Shown here: piece by piece, positions 48,160 to 60,500 of the stretch
How positions within the stretch are numbered: the stretch's first letter is position 1
Layout of the letters: each line of letters begins with the position of its first letter
Source: Phycomyces nitens
Lineage: Eukaryota; Mucoromycota; Mucoromycetes; Mucorales; Phycomycetaceae
Direction: 5' to 3'
NCBI GenBank assembly: GCA_022702545.1
Contig: JAHRBC010000008.1
Coordinates: 434,001 to 498,000 of the forward strand
Length of the DNA stretch: 64,000 bases
Made by a program: the position numbers and the translations under genes
The notes under the pieces: model-generated
The model's database searches: none
Seen by the model: only the letters and a program-made list of their open reading frames with translations
Told to the model about the DNA's origin: nothing

Positions 48160-49911
48160 TTATTCTAGTTCTTCGGCTGGCGTGTCTTGAGAGCTGCCTT
48201 CACGCAGCTCTTCTAGCATTTTATGGCACTCTTCCATGATACCGGCGCATACAGATTGGCCTATTATAAGATCCATTAGCACAGCAGTCTAGAATATATT
48301 TAAAAAAAAAGAATTACCTTCAGGAATTTGGCCATCTTGATCATAAAACTTGCCGTCCTTGCGCAGATTCTCGATACTCATCAATTTCATTTGATACCTT
48401 TATATATATATAAACAACATTAGCGTCTATATACATATATATATTCTTTAAAAAAAGACATGGTTTGTTACTTACGGATAGAGCTCTTCTTCTGAACAAG
48501 GTGCACCAATATCTCGGACTGCCCTTAGACATTGACGAACTGAAACAAGCTGGTTGTAAGTTGGGGTGAGTGCCTCGGATACAGGCACACTCTCGTTCAA
48601 TAAGATCAAGATCATCCGGTAGCACTTTTGCAAGAGACACCTAATCACAGTCTGTCCTTCGGGAACCTCTCCATTCTCATCGAGGAACATGCCACACTTT
48701 TCTGGGTCTCTCCCTTCTTCGTCTGATTGCATCTTGATAATGTCATGTAGCTGGTGCTGGTAGGTAAAGAGGTCTGTTTGACGCAGGGTCCATTTGTGAG
48801 TAAGTTCGAGGCGTTCCAATTGTGACTTGATTTCCACCAGACGATCGCGAAGGTGCTGAAGAGCAGGAGAAAAGTCTGGCTGGGTGGCTATAACCAGGTC
48901 ATGTGCCATTCCGAACACTTGCTCCAACAAATCGACTACGACGGCCTGGCCAGGAGGAATCGATCCATCCGGACCCAAGAATTTGCCGTCCACCCGCAGA
49001 TCATCCACCTCGCGAATCTCTTCTTGAAATGGCAAAAGATCGGTGGCCTCAAAGTTACTCCGACAGGCTGTGATTACCAGCTGTCGTCGTATTCTCAAGA
49101 GGCGATTGCGAATAGGAAGCCTGGCATGACAGCATTAGGTAAATACAACAAAAGATGCATTTGTAGGCTTACAATTCCGGGGATATTTCATGAATTGTGT
49201 CAAGAAGATGGTCATAGATCTTTTCTATAGAATGGTTTCAATGTCACCACTAGCCTTTATGCTGTCAAAATTACTTACGGCATTGAACAAATTTATAGCG
49301 AAGAATCTGCATGAGTGGTTCCGGAAGAGCCTTGTTTTTCCCATCAAGCGTAATAATGTTATCAATATCTTTTAGCTTCTGCTCATAAGGAACCAGGAAT
49401 TCCTCTGCGTATATGCCCAATTCGCCCAGACGGTCAAAGCATTGCTATTATCCAGCAATTTATTACATGTCTCGAGTGTTTAGGGACTTACCTTGATTGC
49501 CACCACTTGAGAGTACACCGCAGAAACTGTAATTTCTATTAGCCCTGGATACCCATGTTGTCAACCATTTCTGCTTACCTTCTCTTGTTCTACCCAAGCT
49601 AAGAAAGCATAAACTTAAAATTTGGCATATTTCATCCAACACATCGTCTGTCCGGTTCAATTCCTTATTTTCGTCTAGCAAGACTCCTCCTCTGGCCTCG
49701 CTTAGTTTTTTAATCTCTTGCTCGGTCTCTACTCTCAAGGGCTCGACATCAGATTCCTTTAGGTATGTCGAGCGATCACGCTTTAATGCCGTCAGTCGAT
49801 TGCGAATGTTCAATAGGTTCTGCAAGATTTGGGACTCTAAAGATCGGGTCAGTAAAAAGGACTCGTTTGGTTCTGGAGAGCCTTGCCTTGTTCAGGCACG
49901 TTGTGAGGCAT
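48160..49911 (-). CDS. DUF2408 (UPF0662) family protein
   Basis: Eight minus-strand exons (49887-49911, 49579-49836, 49492-49526, 49279-49444, 49173-49224, 48476-49120, 48318-48397, 48160-48260) give 453 residues. The protein is helical and matches the fungal DUF2408 family of unknown function, cytosolic and nuclear in yeasts. Two related halves are visible, each with an N-terminal helix bundle (LLNIRNRLTALKRD; LLRIRRQLVITACRS) followed by a loop of the type LDENKEL / LGPDGSIPPGQ / LDENGEVPEGQ / YDQDGQIPEGQ. This GxxPxGQ loop recurs three times, suggesting an internal repeat. Intron 1 starts GCAAGG (49886) and ends TAG; this GC-AG splice joins MPHNVPEQ to ESQILQNLLNIR in phase. No catalytic residues are known. 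Confidence 0.85.
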
Positions 49912-52900
49912 ATTTGGTTACAGGGAAGAAGTGTGCAAGAACACCTGCTTGGGTGAACCATATTTCATAGTGACTAGCTTATCTGAGTTTGACATCCAAA
50001 CTAGGCTCCATGATACGGATAAACTCGAGTACAAATATGGGTAATATTCCCTAGCAAATTTTGAATTATGAAAAGAAACCATTGGCAGCGATCAATCTAA
50101 ATACAAAAATATATATCAATGTCAATATCGATATCAATATCAATAACATATAATATTATACCTCGAGTATTCTCATTCGACTTGTTTTCTTGATTGACAA
50201 GAACCCAAAAAAAAATCTGTACTGCCTAAACCTGGCCCGAATATAACCGGTGCGGATCACCAACACATGTTCTTGATTGATAATGCTTACAAGAGCATTA
50301 CAGCCAAACAGTCTATAAATGGTGATCTAGGGTAGTCGCACTCTTACAGGTCATGTTCAATAGACAAGGAATAAGAAGCAGCTAGAATATGACATAATCA
50401 AGGTTGAGGTAGGCCCGTTCATTACCATTTGATCTATTCATAAAGCAGTTCTATTGGGGTTATTTGCAGTGATAATTAAGCGTACTAGATTAAACCACCA
50501 TATTCTCGAACTTTCTTTTTTATTTTAATTTAGTTTTTGAAATATTATACAATTGTGCTAAGCTTTGGGTTGGATTCTTTTTCAAATTATTGGTAGCAAT
50601 CGGTTGGTCCTTCAAGTCACCAATGGTCTTGAGAATCAAATGCTAATATATCATTTAAGGAATATGTTTTCTGTATCAGGTCAATGAGCCTGATGGTTTG
50701 CTGAGTAAATCCCAAAGGATCACAGCCCAAGCACTTGGTGATTAGAAATCATTCTGGATAGCCAGAGGGTGGCTTTAATTTCTATTTGTATTTCAAAAGT
50801 AAAAGGATCATTTCAGGAACAAGTTATTTGTATTGAACCTTCATGTTATCGTTATCCGCAATGTGTAACAAACTATAACCTTCTTTCTGTCTTTGCCCCT
50901 AAGCCCCACCATACACTCGTCATCTAATCATCATCATTATCATTATAATATTGGCTGACAAGGACAAGCTTTGTATAATGAGTACAGTATTATGATAGTC
51001 CAAGCCCTTTGTTTAATCAAGTGTTTCAACTTAGTCATGGTAAGCCCCTACAGAATCATATGGAGAACCCTTGGTTATCTATTCTGCCAATTAGAGAAAT
51101 TGTGCCGAGAGTGCTTGGCCAGAGATCTTTATTGCCCATGATTGATAAGAAAACGGAAATTAAATTTTGCCTTGAGCCTCAATGAAAAAGTCACTGAGGC
51201 TTTGCATCCCCAGGAGTTTATTTTTATGTGTAAAGACAATGGTCCGTGGGGTCCGGAGAAGGTCCGGGAACACAAATACCGGAATATCTTTTTCAGATAT
51301 GTGATATTTACGGCTATTTTGAAGTAAGCCACCGGAGTCAAATCGGTTCTCGGAAATTGCCGTATAAAATGGGATCGACATTGGCTAATAATGGCAAAAT
51401 GTTCAAGAGGCCTAAGCTTGGTAGCCAGAGTCATTTAGCTTGGGATCGCCAGAAATAAATCCAAATATCGTTAAATGTCAAGGCACATAGCAATTGGATA
51501 TAAAGAGGAGGATTTACACGAGGAATTGGAGCATTATATAGGTTCCACGTGGAGTCCACAAGGACTTGGACAGAATGGTGTGTATATGGTAATCGTTAAT
51601 TGCAGGTCATTTCATCCCACAATAGAGTAAAGAGTGGGTGAATTATACAGTCTTGGTGATCTGTAGTCATGGCAATAAATGACAAAAGGGCGTCTTGATC
51701 AATTTGTGTTTTTTAAAATACTTTTTACCCCAATAAGAATATACATATATATATATGTTTATATATATATATTTGCAAGTAAAATTAAACTTTACGCAGC
51801 CAAAGGCACATTAAAAAAAACATCTTTACAAAAAAACAACAACAACAACAACATCATTCAAATACCCAACCCAAGGTGTCCTGGGTCCCAGAATCCATTA
51901 AAGAGCCGTTTAAACCACATTTTGTATATGACGACCATAGATATCTTAAAGGTCCCCTTTGTTGTAGAGAGACCAAGATGTATTACTGAAATATAATTAA
52001 CGTGTCATGTCCGCTCCTTGGCTAGATCGTTTTATTTTTATCTTGTTTATTATCCAATGACCACGAGAAACTAGGACACTAACTGATATACTGCAACTAC
52101 CGAAAAATCGGTAATCGATTAACTTATGCTGGAACCTTTCATGGCATGGTTATCTTTACTCACTTGGATAAAGGATGATCCGATTAGTGTTTTTCTTTTT
52201 ATTACTCTTGAATCAATTCATTGCCATGGATACAAGATATAGCACACATTCGCGCAATTAACTTTAGGTGTATGAAAACGGCCTTTAATCTACTGTTATA
52301 AACAATTATGCGACTTATATTTAATAATCTATTTTGTGAGACAGGGCAATAGATGAATAATGGGTTCTAGATTTCTCAAGACTTTGTTACGCTTAATACT
52401 TGTAAATTGACCTGTGACTTATTAGTTATCGTTATAAATTGCCCACAATTTGTTCTTATTGGCACATATGAAAATCAATTGGTATCAAGATGTACTTTTT
52501 ATATCTCTCAAGGCCAAAGGTTCAACTCACAGCATACCTTTCAATATCCTAATAACATTAAAAAGAGAAAAAGAATCTTTATTTTTATGCCGCCAAAAGC
52601 TACCTGGTCAAAAAGAGATCTCCTGGTAGGTCTACAAAATATTATTAATAACAGGCTATAAAAAGATTCTTATGTAACCTATATATTCTCTCCGTAAATC
52701 TTTTTATGTTTTTAGAACAAGCAGTAAATGAGCTTACAAGAGTTTTCGCTTTTTGAAACCATATAATATTTACACATATATTAATCGAAAGGGCGCTGTC
52801 TCAGGGACCTATATTTATATGTATATTATATATGTATATATGGCAATCAGTAATAACCTGGCAAACTGCTCGTTCAATTGATCCATTCAGTGTGTTTTTT

Positions 52901-53141
52901 TTTTCATGTATCTAGGGCTCATTTTACACATTCTTTAAATAAAGATCAAACTTTTTGACATTTACTTCTTTATGAGCAAATGTCTCGGGACAGAGATCAT
53001 TATATGAACTAGACTCAAGTCGTGTTTATTAAATGATAATTTTTTTTACATTTGGTCTTGATAAAAATACACCAATCTCTTTTATTTATATATAAAAGCT
53101 CTGCCTAGCTAGAGGCAAATAATTAAATGAATTTTCATGCA
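49912..53141. other. gene-free region, about 3.2 kb
   Basis: No supported gene. Most is AT-rich with TA arrays (for example near 50110-50160 and 51745-51775). The stretch at about 51000-51460 has more balanced composition and short open frames on both strands, but no frame shows a known domain. It may be decayed coding or mobile DNA. The last part is the 3' flank of the chitin deacetylase. Confidence 0.5.
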
Positions 53142-54512
53142 TTAAGCCAAGACCAAGAGGCCAAAGAGGGCGGCAATGAAAAGGGAGCCGTTGAAGGTAA
53201 AGGCGGAGCTACCAGCGCTTGTGGGCTGTCCGCTGGACTGAGCAGCGGAAGAAGCAGAACCAGAGGCCTTGGTGGAACCAGAAGCCTTGGCAGAACCAGA
53301 GGCAGAGGCAGAGCCACCAAAGGGAGTAAAGGAAACGGACTTCTCAACATAGGGATACTGGATGCTCTGGCAGGTGGCGACGTCAAGGATGTTCTTGTAG
53401 GCAGTCTTGATAGCGGGGTAGTGCTTAATCATAAAGTCCATGGTCATGTTGTTGATTTCGTGAGTGAGAACAATGTTTCCGCTGTTGGCAAAAGTTCCAT
53501 CGGTACCCTTGGCAATGAATTTCTGGTAGTTCTCGTTAACAGTGTCTTCAGTGATACCGGGAGTGACATTGGCAGCCCAGTCATCAGTATCCAAGTTCCA
53601 GAGAATGGCAGTCAAGTTGATCTGGCTGGCAATCCAGCGGACACGATCATCCAAATCACCTTGGGCCTATTGCAAGGTCAGTAAGCCAATCCAATTCAAT
53701 TCATGAGCATGTTTATAACTTACAGGACGCCAGTGCAAGGGAGTGACACCGGTAACGTACTTGATGGCCTTGGTGGTGTAGTAAAGTTCAGCGAGGACTT
53801 CCTGGTTGGTCAAGGTAGTCATCAAGGTGTGGGACCAGGTGTGGCCACAGAGATGGTGACCATCCTTGACACCACGGAGAGCACCGTAGGGCCAGTTGAG
53901 GACGTTGGAACCAATGTAGAACATGGAGGCCTTTTGCTTCTTCTCCTCGAGGAAATCGTAGAATGCATTGTGGGAGCAGTTGGGTCCGTCATCAAAGGTC
54001 TGTAGATGTGTTAGAGACTAATTATTTGAGAATCAATTGATGCTTACCAAACCCCAAGTGTTAGGCTGAGGGCAGTCGTAGATGTCGGCATTGATACCAG
54101 CAGTCTTGGGCTTGACACACTGGGTGGCAGACCACCAACAATCGGGATCAGTGGCGGTATCATAGCCGGTCATATCAAGACCACCGGTGGCACTGAGCTT
54201 TCTGACAGGAATGTTGGGGGCGCTCTTCCAGTCGATGGAGTTGTACAAAGCAGTGAACTCCTTGGAGGTGTTCATGCCGTTACTGGTGGCAATGGTCCAG
54301 GAAGATGGCCACTCGGCAGCGTTGATTGTATATGGAGAGCTATACCAGCTGCACTCGGCAGCAGGGTCGAGGGAGGTTGTTTGGGGAATATCGGGAATGG
54401 TGATCTTGGTGGGATCGGTGGAGCTGGTGTAGTTGGTGACTGCAGCAGCATTGGTACCCATGAATGCATAGGCTGCAACTGAGAGTGCTGCGATTTGGAT
54501 CTTCCAGACCAT
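53142..54512 (-). CDS. GPI-type chitin deacetylase (polysaccharide deacetylase family)
   Basis: Minus-strand exons 54048-54512, 53724-53999 and 53142-53666 give 421 residues. The enzyme converts nascent wall chitin to chitosan, the main wall polymer of Mucoromycota. It has an N-terminal signal sequence (IQIAALSVAAYAFMGTNAAA) and a NodB domain with all five motifs: TFDDGP (156-161), the metal site HTWSH (208-212), RPAQGDLDDR around the second splice (about 246-255), LWNLDTDDW (about 269-277) and VLTHEIN. The metal-binding Asp and two His and the catalytic base are therefore present. A Gly/Ser/Ala-rich linker follows, then a hydrophobic tail (LFIAALFGLLVLA) typical of GPI anchoring. Both introns are GT-AG. 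It lies beside the large gene-free tract. Confidence 0.95.
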
Positions 54513-57500
54513 GATATAGGGAGTGTATAAGGAAAGTAAAGCTGTGTGGGGGGTGGGGGAGGATGAGGAAAGGTAGAGAGAAAGGGAAAGAAAAGTCGGT
54601 GGAGCAAGTAGTCATGGTATTTATACACAATTACATAGTTTTTGAAATGGAGATCGTTGTCTAGGTAACAGTAAAAAAAAACTATTTTTGGGATATCCTA
54701 ATCTAGAGCGATGTGCTTTGATGTATCTCGGCTTTTTTTCAGCCAGCATTTTTTTTTTTTTACAGATACAGCAATAATGATAATACTAATCATAATTATA
54801 CTTATTCAACATGCTTTTTTATTTATTTATTTTTGCGTATAAGCAACTATCACCAAATATTCTGCAAGCCTTATGGTCTAGGCCAGAAGGAGTCCCAAAC
54901 TATACTCGTTGTAATTTTGCTTTATTTGGGATTACTTTGCGTCAAAAATGTTCTGTCTGGCCAACACAACTGAAGCCAGGTAGGCTGATCTTAACCATAT
55001 GGCGGTCTTTTTTTTATTTTATTTTATTTAATTTGTATTTTACTGTTGGTTGTCGGTTCAGGGTACAAGAAAGCAAAAAGAACGAGGTTGTCCTACCGAC
55101 AATCGTTTTCCCTTTTTGTTGTTTTTTAAATCATCAGAAAGAATTGCTGTACAACTGAAATAAAATGATCTGGGACCTTGTTGAACTTGTGTAAGAGTTC
55201 ATTAGCCAGTTTAGGTTAATACAGTTAAATAATTTCCAATGTTTTTTTCTCTTTGGTTGTATGTCTGTACTCATGTGTACTGGAATTCCCCAGTTATGGT
55301 TCAGTACGTGGAATATTGATCCATGATTGTCGCCTGTCCTGTAGCCGTTACCATGGCAACCAAATAACCTTTCTAGTCACAAAAAGGGCGGTATCGAATG
55401 ATCTTTTACTACATTACAGAATACTTATAACTATCACAGGGCAAACTGAAATATGGATAATGTAAGCATTCAATAAACAGATCCAGAGCTAAAGACTAAA
55501 ACATGGCTATACCGTGTGGAACAATTATCACCTGTAAAGCCATCTTTAAGAATAGGTGGCCCTCGTTTTGCAATAATAATTAAATAACCGCTGCGGTCAA
55601 TAAACGTCGGGGGGAGTATTACACTACCCTTCCTTAAAATAAAACAAAAGAGAATTGGCTCTAATAAGCCTCTGCAGCGCCCATTTCTCAATAACAAACT
55701 GTTTGTTTTTAAAAAGATGCAATGGTCATGAATACAGCTCATCTTTAGCTGTGTTTCCATGGACAGAGATCTGTATCTAAAAAGTATAAAATATCTTCAA
55801 TTAAATACAACCCTTCCATAGAATCTTTCATTTTATGGGAGTACATATATAGATCTAATTGTATGCTCTTTCACGCGATTTATTGCTTTGTAATGGAGAT
55901 CAAAAATAGGTTTGGCAATGCACAAGAAAAAAAAAGGATCGTCAAGAGTGTTTTTGTTGCCCTGATTGGAATTTAAGAATATTATACATGGCATTTTTTA
56001 TTTTCTTGATAATCTTGAGCCAAGTATCAATTTAATTTGCCAAGATATGCGAAATGTCAATAGTTGTTTGGTGTGCGTTCAGTATAAAACAGTGCTCTTC
56101 CACAAAAACTGTATTTACATGTATGAGAGCTGAGATTACAAAAAAAAACACTTTTATTTTTACTTTCAATATATAAATATATATTTATATTTATATTTAT
56201 ATATACGGTTGGGTCAATGCTGGCTATCTATATCATCACTTTGTATCAAATGAGCTTTTGGTATCCGGGATATAATCAGAAGCAATTGTGATATCCAAGT
56301 ATCAAGGACAGTATAATATTGACATTTGACTTGTACCCAAGACCTTTGCCCTCTTTGTTACACACACAGGCGCATAAACAAACCTAGGCAATTGAGTGTG
56401 GGTTGGTGCCTCGAATATTGTTTCTGGATAGCATCCCAATGTAAGAAATATCCAATTCTGTCGAATTGCTGCCATATCCGACTTTATCTAAATAGACTAT
56501 TTATGATTATATTTGATAATTAGAGTGTATTTCATAATAGAGATCCTAAATTCCTTGTTTTTTTTTCTACACTTTCTCTGTGTAAATTGACGGCATCTTT
56601 GGATATATAAATAGGATATCATAAGATGATTCTTATCTTTTTTGCTATATAGATATCAGACTAGACTAGTAAAGATATGGTGGAGTTGGCTCAGAAATTG
56701 TATGTACATAATTATTTATAAAAAAAATAGGGTAAGGTACATTCAGAGTTAGCTTATTAGATTTGGTTTTGGTGGCGTATAAATGTTTAAATATAAACTT
56801 GGATTTTACGAATTATTATTGTTCCGGGCCTGATATTATTGATTTCCAATTACTGGTAACATTAACCCTATAAAAATATATATATGCTCATAAATGAGGG
56901 GGTAATCACCGCGGGCAGATGAGAGCTGTATCACACTAAAAATCACCTGGGAATTTCGACTTCCATGATCGGCTCTCAAGGAATAAATTGAATCGGATAA
57001 GTTGTCGATCCCGCCTCAAGGCCAAAGCCCATTGCCCAATAGTATTATCGTATTATACAGGAATCCACCAATAAACTTCCGGTTTAAATGACTGCCATTG
57101 GTTTATTTTCTATCTATCTGCATATATGCATACAGCGTTCATACATACATAATCCAAGGTCTCTAAGCAACAATTGATAGACACCGTCAAAATAAAGCTC
57201 AATGTGTAACAAAATCATAGACAGGTACACATGCAAGGGAGAGTGAAAAATAATATCACCGAAAATAGATACAATGAACGTTTAATAAGCAACCTTTTTT
57301 TTATATAGACCGATCTTGGCAAAATCATAATAACATTAACAATAATAATGACAGTATTATGTATATATTATCATCAAGATTATTATTATTTAGAAATTCA
57401 CCAAAAAGTGCCCATATTTTCAATACATAATAAACTAAATGATATGCCGGGTACAAATTCTGCTAAACATAAACTGAAAATTGATATTCGGTAGTCCTCC

Positions 57501-60500
57501 TTGAAATTGAGTTGCATTTCATTTTTTTAAAATCCAGGATTTCAAAAAATAGGACAAAAAGTAATATAATCATATCCGTTTTCATTTGAGCCATACCTCA
57601 CTAGCTATATATACATTATTTCCTTTATACGGACAGTAATATCTATGGTAAGCATAGCAGCTAACAGATTAAAATAGGTAGAAATCAGATAGGGTAGAAA
57701 ATGCAGAAATTACACACGTAATCGATTATTTACAGTGGCTGTATTTCTCCAAAAAAAAAAACAAAGCCAAAGAGTGTATACATATTCTACTCAACAAGTA
57801 CGCAATGTCTAGGTAATCGTCAGCCTTGCTTAGCCTTGCATGATCCTGCTTAGCCCTGCTTCGCCCCGCTTCGCCCTGCTTAGCCGATTTTCAGCTTTTT
57901 TCTTCTTTTTTGCTCTGTACATATTATAACAGCCAATTTCACATTCTATGGTACAACCTAATATGCCCAGATTGTATTCATTTTACTTGGATACACTTGT
58001 TATGGCACTATACCAAAGTCAAACTCTAATATAAACTATAATATCAATTTTTGGAAGAACACCGGGCATCACAAGTGATTTGATACTTGAGTTCATTCAG
58101 AAAGTCTGGTATTCAAAGATCAATAGTATTTGGGGCAAAATCTTTAGGTTCACATAAAGTATTGCGGAGGTTTAGGAAGTAAAGAAGTTCCAGATAATCC
58201 ATGTTTGCTCAATATTGTGCTTACCATGTCCTCTAATGTATACTTTTAACCATCATGCTTGTAGACATATTACCAAAATATCTAGTCATGCAGATTGTTG
58301 GTGCTTAGTCTTTCTGTGTGGTTCTCTTGTAAAAAAAACACAATACACTTTCAAACCATCTGTGTAAACATACTTGGTTAAAAAGCCGTCTAAATCCTGT
58401 GTATTCAATACAGATGAAGGACGCTAGGACGGTTACATATATACATGTATATGTTAACTCAAGGTTATCACTATTTTCAGTCAATATATTCAGCAGCCAT
58501 GAGATGAATATATATATATTCAATGCAATATAATCAAAAGTATTCATTCTATTATCATTGGTATTGGTATATACGCATAGTTAGGAAACTCCCGGGATCC
58601 CACTTTTAATATTCAACTTCAAATTAAAAACACTCGTATTTGTTATAATGATAATAATAGTGTGTCGCAGAGACACGCGCTTTTCGATAATTATATTATG
58701 GATAAATAGATTTCCTTTCCCTAAACCTATCAATAAAACAATATCTCCGAGGTAGTTGACAAATAACTATATAGCCAATGTCCTTATGTACAACATTCAA
58801 GAGTTGGAGGTGTCTGATGATGTGACCCGTCTACCCGAGCAACTATTTTAAATTCATTAGAACTTACCAAAAAAATTTCATCAAGCTAGTACCAGTAATG
58901 TTTCTATTATTGCAATGAATCTTTTTATAGCAACCAGTATTCTAAAAGTTGGGTAAGAAAATAAAGGCCAGTATTAAAGGAAACTTGCAAGGAAAAAAAT
59001 AGTCTTGTGGTCTAGAGAATTTAGTTGTTCATGATATTATCAATAATACGCTATATAGAATTCCCAAACGACTTCTTTTTTTTGTTCGTGTAATACTAGC
59101 GCGGCGGACCACCGAGTAAAGGAGAAATGTAAGGTTGTCAAAAAATACAAACGGTATTCCTGGATAGTATCACAAATAGTCATCGGCTTTAGAACAATAA
59201 TCCACATTCACTGTCTGTAAAACCAAATAGAATAATGGACTTTAACTGGTACATTCACACTGGTACTGATTATACATACTCGGCACGAATAAAAATCCGG
59301 TTTGTTTACAGTGTTTATTCAGTATTTTATTCAGTGTTTTATTTTACTATGATAATATTAATGTGAATATAATAGATACACAATTTAGACCACAAAAGCT
59401 AATTATTCAAAATAACCGAGGTTAGGGACGCGCCTTTATGTGGATATAACAATTAATAAAAACGCGAAAAAAGGGTAGATTTTTTATTGGATTTTTCGAG
59501 TAGAATCTTGCAACGCTTGTAATATTATTTATTAAAAGCAACTATTGTCAAAAGATGGTAATATATTATATCTGAATGTAAAGAGTACTGATAATCAGCG
59601 TTAATTAGCCATTATAAACTTGGCTTATAAAAATAACAACAAGAAAAGGAGTAAAATAGGTTTTTAATAGTAAAATACTCCATATACGCGAGTTAAAGAT
59701 GAACAGTTTTTAGAAATAGAGTATATACGTGTCAATACTATTTAATATACATGCCATCCCACAGAATTATTAACAACACTCCTCAAAAATATCAAGGAGG
59801 AAATTGAACGAACCTTGGTGAAAATACCAAGGTCGTTTTGAAAAAAAGCCATTACCCCAGTTTGATATTTCTATATTAATACACAACATCCGTTGCCTTT
59901 ACTTCTTCGAGTGAATGCCGGTAGGTTTTGAATAAAGATGCAGACGAGGGTTGGATAAACTATACAAACAAAATATAGGGATTATAATCACATTTAAGTT
60001 AGATAATCCACTTGGACACATATAGATATAAACATCAAGTTTAAGAGTATCAGACACCCACATTACATAAATATTCTTACCTGATTATATGCATAGAATA
60101 CTCGCGAAATATCATCGTTTGAACAGTAAATAACATTACAGACCCTACTTGTTGAATAATATTTCACTTGGCTGTTGTAAATAATTCAAATATAATACCG
60201 GAGTTGGACTTTATAAGACGTCCATAATATTTGGCGTACAAGTAAAATTAAGAGGCCGTTTATAATTCCATTAATACCTCAACTTTACTGTGTAATAAAC
60301 AGAAAGTTTATCGAATACTTCAATGATTAGTCACTTTATGTAATAATGAACACCCCTTTAAATCCGGCTTCAGTTGATCTGGGACCTTCTCTACACATTA
60401 TTTAGTTGCTAGTTTATCTTTAAGGCGTATTTTTAAAAGTATATTCTTAGCGACAATAGCCCTTTATAGAATTAATAATTTGTCTTATTTGCTGGTATAT

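Noticed and set aside
51129..51460. Overlapping open frames on both strands in the 49.9-53.1 kb gap
   Set aside because: Balanced base composition gives long frames by chance; no domain, start context or splice structure supports a gene.
53127..53684. 185-codon plus-strand frame opposite the chitin deacetylase
   Set aside because: It is the complement of a Gly/Ser/Ala-rich coding region and shows no independent features.
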